Source: Desulfosporosinus sp. UBA5188
GTDB taxonomy: Bacteria > Bacillota > Desulfitobacteriia > Desulfitobacteriales > Desulfitobacteriaceae
Assembly (NCBI GenBank): GCA_002413075.1
Contig: DHWG01000016.1
Span: forward strand, 8,566-54,853
DNA: 46,288 nt
Direction of reading: 5' to 3'
The notes below the pieces were generated by a model, which was given only the letters and a program-made list of their open reading frames with translations, made no database searches and had not been told where the DNA came from. Below are positions 16,388 through 24,727 of the stretch, in pieces. A program made the position numbers and the translations under genes. The stretch's first letter is position 1. Every line of letters begins with the position of its first letter.

Positions 16388-17449
16388 TTACGCCTCCTTC
16401 ACCGACGCAAGGGGTTGACGTTTGCGCCAGCGTCTTTGAACTATTTGCACAATATCTTTCGTGGCGACTAAGAAAATAATAATCCCGGAAATGACATCGG
16501 TCAGATGCGCCGGAACCCCTGAAACCAATTGCATTGACTGACCCCCGGTAGACAAAGACGCGAAGAAGATCGAAGCAAGTATCACACCAAAGGGATTATT
16601 ATTCGCTAGAAGAGCCACCACAATAGCCGTAAAACCATACCCAGATGAGAAGCTATCATAGAGTCGATGTTGTACCCCAAGCATTTGGACAGCACCTGCT
16701 AAGCCAGCTAACATTCCGCTAATAAATAAGGCCAAAACTACATGAAACGGCACATTAATTCCTGCATAGCTCGCCGCTCGTGCATTTAAGCCAACCGCTC
16801 TTAATCGATAACCCAAGGTAGTATTATAAAGCAACCAATAAACAACAACGCAGGCTGCCAAAGCAATGACTAATCCCCATGACAGTTGCGTTCGCTCCAC
16901 CAGCTTACCCAACGTCGCTGATGGAAGAATTACGGGGGATTGTGGTGTAAAGCCCGGCTGCATCATTGGCCCATTTTCGAGCATATAGTGGCTCAAGAAA
17001 ATAGCAATATAACTCATCATCATGGTTGTGATCACTTCGTGCGCTCCCACATAAGCCTTTGCCAAACCAGGAATTATTCCCCCCCAAAGCCCCGCTGCCA
17101 GCATCCCTGTGACAATGGCCAAAGAGATATGTAAGACAGGGGGAAGTCCATGCACGGAATATCCAATCCATACGGCTGCCATACTGCCAATCCAATATTG
17201 GCCCTCCGCCCCAATATTAAACAAGCCCGCTTTAAAACCAATGGCGACACCTAAACCAGAGAGAATTAAAGGGATCGCACTAGCGAACGTATTCGATAAG
17301 TTCACGGTAGAACCAAACGCTCCAGAAAAAAGTGCCCCATAGGCCGTCACTGGGTTATTACCCGTCACGAGCATGACACCTGCACCAATTAGGAGGGCAA
17401 TGACGATGGCTACAAAAGGGGTAGCCAATCCTTTTATCGTCTTTTGCAT
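16388..17449 (-). CDS. BMP-type nucleoside ABC transporter, permease 1 (NupP-like)
   Basis: A 353-residue permease with around ten hydrophobic helices. Diagnostic segments are AIPLILSGLGVAIGFKAGLF and NIGAEGQYWIG near the N-terminus, and the coupling loop LRAVGLNARAASYAGINV. The longer N-terminal part and the order binding protein-ATPase-permease-permease match nupNOPQ of Bacillus. It starts three bases after the ATPase gene and ends four bases before the second permease. Confidence 0.92.
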   Translation of the reverse strand: MQKTIKGLATPFVAIVIALLIGAGVMLVTGNNPVTAYGALFSGAFGSTVNLSNTFASAIPLILSGLGVAIGFKAGLFNIGAEGQYWIGSMAAVWIGYSVHGLPPVLHISLAIVTGMLAAGLWGGIIPGLAKAYVGAHEVITTMMMSYIAIFLSHYMLENGPMMQPGFTPQSPVILPSATLGKLVERTQLSWGLVIALAACVVVYWLLYNTTLGYRLRAVGLNARAASYAGINVPFHVVLALFISGMLAGLAGAVQMLGVQHRLYDSFSSGYGFTAIVVALLANNNPFGVILASIFFASLSTGGQSMQLVSGVPAHLTDVISGIIIFLVATKDIVQIVQRRWRKRQPLASVKEA

Positions 17450-17452
17450 ATT

Positions 17453-18967
17453 TTACCCCTCTTTCTTCAAGTCTACACCCGTCATGAGTAAACCCAACTG
17501 TTCACGTGTGACTTGTCCTCCCGGTAGAATGGCGATCAATCGGCCCGCATGAATAACACCGATCCGATCTGATAACGACATAATCTCATCTAATTCTAAA
17601 GAAACCAAGAGGATCGCCTTCCCAGCGGCACGCAACTCCAAGAGTTTGTTATGGATAAACTGAATCGCACCCACATCTAAACCTCTCGTTGGTTGGGCGG
17701 CGATTAATAATTCAGGGTTACGGGAAACTTCACGGGCCAAAATTACTTTCTGTTGGTTTCCGCCGGAAAGATTACGTGCTAGTGCGTGAATCTGCCGCGG
17801 TCGAACGTCAAAGGCTTCTGATAATCGTCTTGCGTAGTCCTCAATGGGTTTCTTTTGCATTTGGCCTGCGCGAGCAAATGGTGCCTTAAAAAAGTCGCGA
17901 AGTACGAAGTTTTCCGTCAGCGCAAAATCCATTACAAGGCCATCTAATTGACGATCTTGAGGAATATAAGCAATCCCAGCTTTAATTCTTCGTCGTACCG
18001 AATAGGTCGTGATGTCATTTCCTAGTAAGCGAATGTGCCCACTTTTGCACGGCATAAGTCCGGTGATTGCTTGAACAAGTTCAAATTGTCCGTTTCCATC
18101 AATACCTGCAAGACCTAAGATTTCCCCGCTTCGAATTTGAAAGCTTACACCGTTAACTTTCTCGTTACGATCGGACGTGACCACTATATCTTCGACCTCT
18201 AAAACCGGTTTTCCTGGCACCTGAGGAGGTTTGGACACATTCAGCACAACTTCACGTCCAACCATCGCATTGGCAAGTTCCTGAGGCGTTGTTGACTTAG
18301 TTTCAACGGTGTTCACAGTGTTTCCCGCTCGCATAACCGTGATACGATCCGAAATACGCTTCACTTCGTCAAGCTTATGGCTAATAAATATAATTGGAAT
18401 CCCCTGGGACCTAAGACGCTCCATTACTAGAATTAATTCTCCGACCTCTTGAGGCGTAAGCATAGCCGTAGGCTCATCTAGAATGAGTAATTTGGCCTTA
18501 CGATAAAAAACTTTTAAAATTTCAACACGTTGTTGAAGGCCGACCGTCAAATCCCCGACCTTTGCACTGGGGTCGATCTCCATATGATATTGCTTGGCAA
18601 GTTTGCGGACCATCTCAACATTTTCTTTACGCCGATAGTGAAGCGCACCTGGCTCTGCACCGAGGACAATGTTTTCCGCAACCGTCAATGCAGGTATTAG
18701 CATAAAATGCTGATGGACCATCCCTATACCCGCTTGGATGGCCTGACGGGGACTTGAGAAATTGAGCTCCTGATCATAGAGTCGAATACTCCCAGAGTCC
18801 GGTTTATATAGTCCATAGATAAGTTTCACGAGCGTGGATTTCCCTGCGCCATTTTCTCCTAATATTGCATGAATTTCGCCTTCACGCACATCAAGATTAA
18901 CTTGATTATTAGCTATAACTCCCGGAAATGATTTGGTAACATTTCTCACTTCTAAACAGGTTCGCAT
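17453..18967 (-). CDS. BMP-type nucleoside ABC transporter ATPase (NupO-like)
   Basis: A 504-residue protein with two fused ABC domains, as in sugar and nucleoside importers. The first domain has Walker A GENGAGKST and Walker B LLILDEPTAML; the second carries a degenerate Walker A (GIDGNGQFE), signature LSGGNQQK and ARE-rich lid. The start is placed at ATG 18967, behind GGAGGGG. A longer frame from 19018 runs through the hairpin between this gene and the binding-protein gene and is unlikely. It powers both downstream permeases. Confidence 0.94.
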   Translation of the reverse strand: MRTCLEVRNVTKSFPGVIANNQVNLDVREGEIHAILGENGAGKSTLVKLIYGLYKPDSGSIRLYDQELNFSSPRQAIQAGIGMVHQHFMLIPALTVAENIVLGAEPGALHYRRKENVEMVRKLAKQYHMEIDPSAKVGDLTVGLQQRVEILKVFYRKAKLLILDEPTAMLTPQEVGELILVMERLRSQGIPIIFISHKLDEVKRISDRITVMRAGNTVNTVETKSTTPQELANAMVGREVVLNVSKPPQVPGKPVLEVEDIVVTSDRNEKVNGVSFQIRSGEILGLAGIDGNGQFELVQAITGLMPCKSGHIRLLGNDITTYSVRRRIKAGIAYIPQDRQLDGLVMDFALTENFVLRDFFKAPFARAGQMQKKPIEDYARRLSEAFDVRPRQIHALARNLSGGNQQKVILAREVSRNPELLIAAQPTRGLDVGAIQFIHNKLLELRAAGKAILLVSLELDEIMSLSDRIGVIHAGRLIAILPGGQVTREQLGLLMTGVDLKKEG

Positions 18968-18980
18968 AGTCCCCTCCATT

Positions 18981-19017
18981 AAAAATGGGTTGCCCCATAA
19001 GGTTATGAAGCAACCCA
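18981..19017 (-). terminator. Internal hairpin between binding-protein and ATPase genes
   Basis: TGGGTTGC (minus strand, 19010-19017) pairs with GCAACCCA (18986-18993), followed by five T residues and then the ATPase ribosome site. It looks like a leaky terminator or processing/stability hairpin that lets the lipoprotein gene be expressed above the rest of the operon. Confidence 0.75.
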
Positions 19018-19053
19018 CTTGTCATTTCGTTCAACTCACCAACGTACGAGCTC

Positions 19054-20106
19054 TTATTTATAACCTGCTGGGATTACATTCGTCACTTTAATCGTTCCAG
19101 CTTTGATTTGTTTTGCAGCCTCGTTGACCTTATCAACAACATCTTTAGGGACTACTTTCGTTGGAGTTGCAAAGCCAACGCCATCATTACTTAGGTCAAA
19201 GAGCACGTCACCACTTTTGAACTTATCATCTATAGCACTTTTAATAATATCAAAGGTCGCAACATCCATGCCTTTTAAGGCGCTGGTAATAACATTATCT
19301 GGAGCCATGTAGTTTTGATCTGCATCGACGCCAATAGCATAGACTTTCTTTTCTTTCGCTGCGTCGATAACGCCCGTCCCTGTTCCACCCGCAATATGGA
19401 ACACAATATCAGCACCTCCGGCGATTTGAGCAAGGGCCGTTTGTTTACCAAGCGCAGGATCATCAAACTTTCCTGTGTACTTTAAATCAATTTTTATATC
19501 AGAATTGACACTCTTAGCCCCTTGAATAAATCCTGCAATGTAATCATTAACAGGGGGAATGGCCATACCACCGACAAGACCGACAGTGTTTTTACCCAAA
19601 GCATTCGGAATTCCTGGAGTTTTCTCCATTAAGCCTGATAATACGCCGACCAAGTAACCACATTGTTCAGTTTTAAACATGGCTGATGCAACGTTTGGAC
19701 GATCGGTAATGGATGAGTCAATAATCATAAATTTCACATCTGGATAATCTTTAGAAACCTTTTCCACGGCATCATACATTAAAAATCCAACAGCAATAAC
19801 TAAGTTATATTTTTCTTGAGCAAAACGACTGAGGTTCGTTTCATAATCTGTCATTTGTTTAGACTCTACAACACCCTTAGTAACACCAAGATCTTTTACA
19901 GCCTTTTCCAACCCTTTGTTTGCTAGGAAGTTAAAACTTTTGTCATTCAGTCCACCAACATCCGTTACCAAGCCTACTTTGAATTCTTTTTTTGTGGGTG
20001 TCGGTGTTGGTGTTGGTGTTGGTGTGGTTGTGTTACCACATCCGACAAGGCCCACAGCCAGGATAAGTACGATTGCCAAGCTACTAACAAACCGAGATTT
20101 TTTCAT
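19054..20106 (-). CDS. BMP-family substrate-binding lipoprotein (NupN-like)
   Basis: A 350-residue extracytoplasmic lipoprotein. The signal peptide ends in the lipobox LVGC (Cys23), followed by a (TP)n linker of about 14 residues. The mature domain carries BMP/PnrA-like signatures: KVGLVTDVGGLNDKSFN, the ligand-contact region FLMYDAVEKVSKDYPDVKFMIIDSS, and VFHIAGGTGTGVIDAAKEK. BMP proteins of this class bind purine nucleosides. First gene of the operon; the ATG has GAGGAGG upstream and a ~100-base leader with predicted three-way-junction folding. Confidence 0.95.
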   Translation of the reverse strand: MKKSRFVSSLAIVLILAVGLVGCGNTTTPTPTPTPTPTKKEFKVGLVTDVGGLNDKSFNFLANKGLEKAVKDLGVTKGVVESKQMTDYETNLSRFAQEKYNLVIAVGFLMYDAVEKVSKDYPDVKFMIIDSSITDRPNVASAMFKTEQCGYLVGVLSGLMEKTPGIPNALGKNTVGLVGGMAIPPVNDYIAGFIQGAKSVNSDIKIDLKYTGKFDDPALGKQTALAQIAGGADIVFHIAGGTGTGVIDAAKEKKVYAIGVDADQNYMAPDNVITSALKGMDVATFDIIKSAIDDKFKSGDVLFDLSNDGVGFATPTKVVPKDVVDKVNEAAKQIKAGTIKVTNVIPAGYK

Positions 20107-20126
20107 GATTTTACCTCCTCATAATT

Positions 20127-20202
20127 TGTTCCGTGTCGTATTGAGCTTACCTTTACACACTAAGCTCCGTCCCCTCCTTCTCCGGTTGTAGGACGTAGAA
20201 CA
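20127..20202 (-). promoter_or_regulatory. Structured 5' leader (possible three-way junction) of the BMP operon
   Basis: Three nested helices can form: P1 (20198-20202 with 20127-20131), P2 (20191-20195 with 20168-20172) and P3 (20161-20167 with 20143-20149). P2 and P3 abut with no linker, which would let them stack. The ribosome site lies downstream of P1. This does not match the purine, preQ1, THF or ykkC riboswitches as I know them. It is a folding observation from pairing alone. Confidence 0.4.
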
Positions 20203-20215
20203 TCTCACTGGTTTA

Positions 20216-20244
20216 AGTTTAGCAAGTATTCAGATAAGGGTCAA
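20216..20244 (-). promoter_or_regulatory. Sigma-A-type promoter of the BMP operon
   Basis: Minus strand TTGACC (20239-20244), 17-base spacer, TAAACT (20216-20221). The -35 matches the consensus in five positions and the -10 in four. It places the transcript start about 100 bases ahead of the lipoprotein gene. Confidence 0.7.
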
Positions 20245-20346
20245 TACTTTATTTAAATTATTCACTATTTTTACAAATTATCTAGTCAAATTGCGTTCTT
20301 AATCGGTTTTTAATACCTTTGCAAAGTTCTGACATTATAACAACAC

Positions 20347-20375
20347 TTGCCGTGAATCTCTATCTGTATTATGAT
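20347..20375 (+). promoter_or_regulatory. Sigma-A-type promoter of pheA
   Basis: TTGCCG (20347-20352), 17-base spacer, TATGAT (20370-20375), about 48 bases before the pheA start. Matches consensus in four and five positions respectively. Confidence 0.65.
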
Positions 20376-20423
20376 AGTTAGAATAATATCTTGCAATGAG
20401 GTTTAACGGGAGGAGAAATAAGC

Positions 20424-21287
20424 ATGAAGAAGATGGGCTATTTGGGTCCTAAAGGGAGTTTTTCCGAAGAGGCAATCCATTTATTTTTAGCCTCTCAGCC
20501 TAAATTAAACGAAACACGGCCAGAACTTATTCCCTTCCCAACAATACCTCGCTTATTATTCGCCTGTAATAATGTGGAGATAGACTGGGCCTTTGTTCCT
20601 TTGGAGAATTCTACAGAAGGGCAAGTAGGCGTGACGATGGATACGCTTGGTCAGACAGAGCATCTATTTATCACCCATGAATTCGTCCATCCGATTGATC
20701 AATGTCTTTTAACGCTCGAGCCAATGCCGCTCTCACAAATCGAAAGAGTTTATTCTCACGAACAGGCTATAGGGCAATGCCGTGATTTTCTTGAGAAGCA
20801 GCTCCCACATGCTGAACAAATCACTTGTTTAAGCACCGCTGAGGCGGCACATAAAATATCCTCTATCCGTGAAAACTGGGCAGCCATCGGACCGCGTCGA
20901 GCCGCCTACCTCTACAACCTCCACCTTATGCAAGAACGTATTCAAGATGTGGTTCTGAATGCCACGCGTTTCGTACTTGTTGGCCATACTCTCGCGGAAA
21001 TGTCATGTGGCGAAGATAAAACATCGCTTCTAGTGATCGCAGAAAATACGCCAGGTTCTTTATATCGTATTCTAGGTGAATTTAGCAAACGCCAGATCAA
21101 CTTAAGCCGTATCGAATCGCGTCCCTCGAAAAGAAAACTCGGCGAATACGTATTCTTTGTCGATGTGGAAGGTTATGTCTTTGCTCCCCCCATACAAGAT
21201 GTTCTATGGGCGCTCAAGGAAGCACACATCTCCGTAAAGTTGTTGGGTTCCTATCCCAAAGCGCTGCCCGATGAAACAATATTTTAA
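20424..21287 (+). CDS. pheA: Prephenate dehydratase
   Basis: A 287-residue monofunctional prephenate dehydratase, catalysing prephenate to phenylpyruvate in phenylalanine synthesis. The catalytic domain (residues 1-190) has GYLGPKGSFSEEA, the PLENSTEGQV block and the conserved Thr/Arg in NATRFVLVG. The C-terminal ACT domain (about 200-275) has TSLLVIAENTPGSLYRIL and NLSRIESRPSKRKLGEYVFFVD, including the ESRP motif that binds phenylalanine for feedback inhibition. GGGAGGAG lies upstream of the ATG. It has its own promoter and terminator, so it is monocistronic. Confidence 0.96.
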   Translation: MKKMGYLGPKGSFSEEAIHLFLASQPKLNETRPELIPFPTIPRLLFACNNVEIDWAFVPLENSTEGQVGVTMDTLGQTEHLFITHEFVHPIDQCLLTLEPMPLSQIERVYSHEQAIGQCRDFLEKQLPHAEQITCLSTAEAAHKISSIRENWAAIGPRRAAYLYNLHLMQERIQDVVLNATRFVLVGHTLAEMSCGEDKTSLLVIAENTPGSLYRILGEFSKRQINLSRIESRPSKRKLGEYVFFVDVEGYVFAPPIQDVLWALKEAHISVKLLGSYPKALPDETIF

Positions 21288-21318
21288 GGAGAGAGGATGA
21301 ACATCCTCTCTCCTTTTT
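21288..21318 (+). terminator. pheA terminator
   Basis: GGAGAGAGGATG and its complement CATCCTCTCTCC form a 12-bp hairpin followed by five T residues, overlapping the bases just after the pheA stop. Confidence 0.93.
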
Positions 21319-21367
21319 ATGAACACTTAAACGGGAATATTTTGTGCACGATCTGCAACCCATAGTT

Positions 21368-22945
21368 TTATTCATTATAATTTATTATATCAACCCTTAA
21401 ATTTATAAGTTTATTGACCGTAGAGATTAAGACTGTTTTAAAGGTATAAGGACTTCCTTCAAGCTTGAAATCTTTGAAGTATAGTTTCAATTCCTGTTTG
21501 CTTGAACTTTGAGGAATTGAAATCAGACCCGTCGAATTTGGATTATAGCCTTTGACTGAGTGATTTTCGCCATTGACTAAATAGGTTTTACTTAGATCTA
21601 GTTTTAAATCAGCCTCAGCGGTATTTTGAAAGCTTAATGTAGCGATCACCTCATTATCAATAACCTCAATCTTATTCAAAGAAACAGATAATTTTGAATT
21701 AGAGATTGCAGCAACAGGATTTAATACATATACTTGCACATTATTAGTCTTATCTTTACCCTTACCTTTTCCATTGCTAGAGCCAGAATTTGTTATGACA
21801 GGATTCCCAATGTCCAAAATGCCATTAACCATAGTGTCTTTTTCCACAACTTCCCTGGGAGATTGTCCCTCACCTGAACCAGTTTTATCCGCTATTTTAG
21901 GGGAAGGATGATCCATAAGAGAAGTATAAAGAACTAAAGCAATGACACAGGCAATCACAGCTGCAATCATTAATTTAGTTCTCTTGCTTAGCTTATTAGG
22001 CCCTTCAAGAGCTCTTATCCTAGTAGCCTCAGCAACTGATTCATAGGAATTCATAAGCCTAGTCTTATTCCCATCTCCATCAGCAATAATAGGTATAGCT
22101 GCGGCAAGGACTCTATTTTGGGCCGCGCCAGCCACTTCATGGGAATTTCTTAGCACTGTTTTTTCCCCATCAGCAATAATAGCATTAAGATCAGACTGTA
22201 TCAGCTTTACATCACCATAACGGGTTTCTGGCTCTAACGCAGAAGCCTTTTGAATCACTCTAACTAAACCCTTAGTGGCACCCTCTGGGTAATTCCCCTC
22301 ATCCAAAAGCTCAGAGGGAAGGCTTATGGATTTTCCCGAAAGCATAAAGAACATCGTGGCACCCAGCGAGTAAATATCCGTCTGAGTATTGGACTGAATA
22401 TTCACCAGCTGTTCCGGTGCTATGTATCCCTTAGACCCTAAGATCATGGTGTCGCCTTCTTGGCTTTCCTTATAAATACGGGCTATTCCAAAGTCGATCA
22501 ACACGACCTTGTTGTTAGGCTTGATCATAATGTTAGCCGGCTTCAAATCCCTATAGACAATTGGAGGATTAAAGCTGTGAAGGTACTCTAATATGCTGCA
22601 CAGTTGCAGGGCTATATCCTCCACCATGTCCGATGAGAGCCGACCTTTAGCCTTCACATGTTCTTTCAAGGTCTTTCCTTCAATGTAATCCTCAACCATG
22701 TATAGATTATCGTCTTCATAGAAGATATCAATAATTCGTACAATTCCTACGTGGCTTAAATTTTTTAGCATATTAGGCTCAGCAAGAAAATCTATTTGAT
22801 TTTTCCACTTGCTATTAACTTCCTTAACCGCCCAAAGATTCCCTAATCTATTATTTTTACAGAGGTAGACTGTCCCCATACCACCTTGTCCTAGAACCTT
22901 GAGTACCTCGTATTTACTATCGAGTATTTGTCCTGGAATTAACAT
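21368..22945 (-). CDS. Membrane Ser/Thr protein kinase (Hanks type)
   Basis: A 525-residue kinase. The kinase domain (about residues 12-255) has the glycine loop GQGGMGTVY (19-27), Lys41, the catalytic YRDLKPAN (131-138), DFG (151-153) and the APE-like IAPEQL (175-180). A juxtamembrane linker (256-313) contains two similar copies of about 26 residues. One transmembrane helix (325-344) follows, then an acidic/Gly-rich spacer and an extracellular beta-rich domain (405-525) without PASTA repeats. GGAGGTG precedes the ATG. No partner phosphatase or FHA gene is nearby. It lies between pheA and thrC and points in the same direction as thrC, which is upstream. Confidence 0.93.
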   Translation of the reverse strand: MLIPGQILDSKYEVLKVLGQGGMGTVYLCKNNRLGNLWAVKEVNSKWKNQIDFLAEPNMLKNLSHVGIVRIIDIFYEDDNLYMVEDYIEGKTLKEHVKAKGRLSSDMVEDIALQLCSILEYLHSFNPPIVYRDLKPANIMIKPNNKVVLIDFGIARIYKESQEGDTMILGSKGYIAPEQLVNIQSNTQTDIYSLGATMFFMLSGKSISLPSELLDEGNYPEGATKGLVRVIQKASALEPETRYGDVKLIQSDLNAIIADGEKTVLRNSHEVAGAAQNRVLAAAIPIIADGDGNKTRLMNSYESVAEATRIRALEGPNKLSKRTKLMIAAVIACVIALVLYTSLMDHPSPKIADKTGSGEGQSPREVVEKDTMVNGILDIGNPVITNSGSSNGKGKGKDKTNNVQVYVLNPVAAISNSKLSVSLNKIEVIDNEVIATLSFQNTAEADLKLDLSKTYLVNGENHSVKGYNPNSTGLISIPQSSSKQELKLYFKDFKLEGSPYTFKTVLISTVNKLINLRVDIINYNE

Positions 22946-23022
22946 ATCTCACCTCCAATGCCCTGCTCACAGATAGACCCTAGGACAATGAATTCCGTGT
23001 GGGCTGGGGTTAAGGCACTCGT

Positions 23023-24507
23023 TCACACGAACATTTTTCGTAGGACTTCAGCAATTGCTTCCGGCTCACACAACTCAACCGTTTTTACTAACTTTTTATC
23101 TAACCCTTGCAACCCCAAAGGTATTTTCCATCCGGTTAATTGACTAAGGTCCTCAAGCGCAGCCCATGCGTCCCTCATACTCTCCGGCTTCTCTTCCCCT
23201 TCTAACGCAATTAAAACATTCGAAGCGAATTTAAAGGGGCTTGCCGTTGAGGCTACAATTGTGTATGTTTGATCGTTGGTCGTGGCAAGATAATCCTCAT
23301 ACACTTTAATGGCAACTGCTGTATGAGGGTCAAAAACATAATGATAGGCTTGATAACTTCGAGATATTGTCTCTAAAGTTGCCTCTTCACTCGCCCACCC
23401 GGCATAGACTGTATCTTGACACTGTTTCAAAGTGACTGGATCAACAGTGAAAGACCCCTGGTTCTTGGCATCATACCAGGTCTGAATTTGCTCGGCATTC
23501 CGTCCACTCATCTCATACAGAAAACGCTCGAAATTACTCGAGACCAAAATATCCATAGAGGGAGAAATCGTTTGGTAAAAAGCACGCTCACTTTGATATA
23601 CCCCAGTCTCAAAAAAATCGACTAGCACATTATTTTTATTGGAAGCAGAGATAATATGGTTAATCGGAAGGCCCATGCGTTGAGCATAATAAGCAGCTTG
23701 TAAATTCCCGAAGTTTCCTGTCGGAATCACAACGTTCATAGGCTCTCCAGCGAGGACTTTCCCCTGTTCCACCGCCTGTAAGTAAGCCCAGAAATAATAC
23801 ACGATTTGAGGCAAAAGTCGTCCCCAGTTAATAGAATTAGCCGAGGAAAAGATGATATGTTTCTCCAGCAACTGTTCCTTCAAATTTTCCGAAGCAAAAA
23901 TACGTTTTACAGCGGCTTGACACTGATCAAAGTTCCCCTTAACCGCAACAACATGGGTATTCACCCCTTCGGTGGTTGTCATCTGACGTTCTTGAACAGG
24001 GCTGACGCCACCCTCCGGGTAAAAGACAACAATGTGCATGCCTACTCTGTTTTTGAATCCTTCCAAAGCAGCCTTTCCTGTATCACCAGAGGTTGCCACG
24101 AGAATTAAAACGTCCGCATCAAGGTGAACCAGTTTAAGACTATCATTGAGTAAGTCTGGCAAGACTTGCAACGCCATATCTTTAAACGCGGCGGTGGGCC
24201 CATGCCAAAGTTCTAACACCCCAAAATTCCCCACAGTAACTAAAGGTGCAGGATTAGGTCCGTCAAACGTTCCATTAGCGTACACATTGACAATTTCTGA
24301 GAGCGAGGTCTCTGGAAAATCAGTTAAATAGGGGGCCATGACACTCCTTGCGACGTCACGATACGTTAGCCCCTGAAGATCTTGCCAATTCAAACTGGGA
24401 ATGGCCGTCGGAACAAAGAGCCCCCCGCCTGGTACCATTCCTAATGTAATCGCTTGCGATGCGCTTTGTCCAGAAAGATTACCCCGTGTGCTTTCGTACA
24501 ACGACAA
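23023..24507 (-). CDS. thrC: Threonine synthase
   Basis: A 494-residue PLP enzyme converting O-phosphohomoserine to threonine. This is the longer threonine-synthase class, with the N-terminal block STRG near residue 6-9 and the PLP lysine Lys109 in GPTAAFKDMALQ. Further blocks are TSGDTGKAALEGF, YPEGGVSPVQERQM, the PLP phosphate-binding PTGNFGNLQAAYYAQ and NKNNVLVDFFETG. The TTG start follows AGGAGGT. It is transcribed toward the kinase gene, with about 77 bases between; the ornate intergenic space contains no clear terminator, so co-transcription with the kinase is possible. Confidence 0.96.
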   Translation of the reverse strand: MSLYESTRGNLSGQSASQAITLGMVPGGGLFVPTAIPSLNWQDLQGLTYRDVARSVMAPYLTDFPETSLSEIVNVYANGTFDGPNPAPLVTVGNFGVLELWHGPTAAFKDMALQVLPDLLNDSLKLVHLDADVLILVATSGDTGKAALEGFKNRVGMHIVVFYPEGGVSPVQERQMTTTEGVNTHVVAVKGNFDQCQAAVKRIFASENLKEQLLEKHIIFSSANSINWGRLLPQIVYYFWAYLQAVEQGKVLAGEPMNVVIPTGNFGNLQAAYYAQRMGLPINHIISASNKNNVLVDFFETGVYQSERAFYQTISPSMDILVSSNFERFLYEMSGRNAEQIQTWYDAKNQGSFTVDPVTLKQCQDTVYAGWASEEATLETISRSYQAYHYVFDPHTAVAIKVYEDYLATTNDQTYTIVASTASPFKFASNVLIALEGEEKPESMRDAWAALEDLSQLTGWKIPLGLQGLDKKLVKTVELCEPEAIAEVLRKMFV

Positions 24508-24727
24508 CTACCTCCTAGGTCTTCGTTCATATTTGATGGATTCATCTAGTTTATTATAAGCTATTCACTGTATATTCGCCACAATAGACAATTATCCTCT
24601 CTAGGAAGACAACTGCGACGATGTGAACCTTAAATTCAGCCTAACTTCTATAAATATATTAAAGGAAAGAAACAATTTCTGTTGAATATTTTATACAATC
24701 CAAAATAATTCGAAAGGCGGACTATGA

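Noticed and set aside
19989..20028. GTT/GGTGTT short tandem repeat
   Set aside because: Encodes the Thr-Pro linker after the lipoprotein lipobox; ordinary low-complexity coding sequence.
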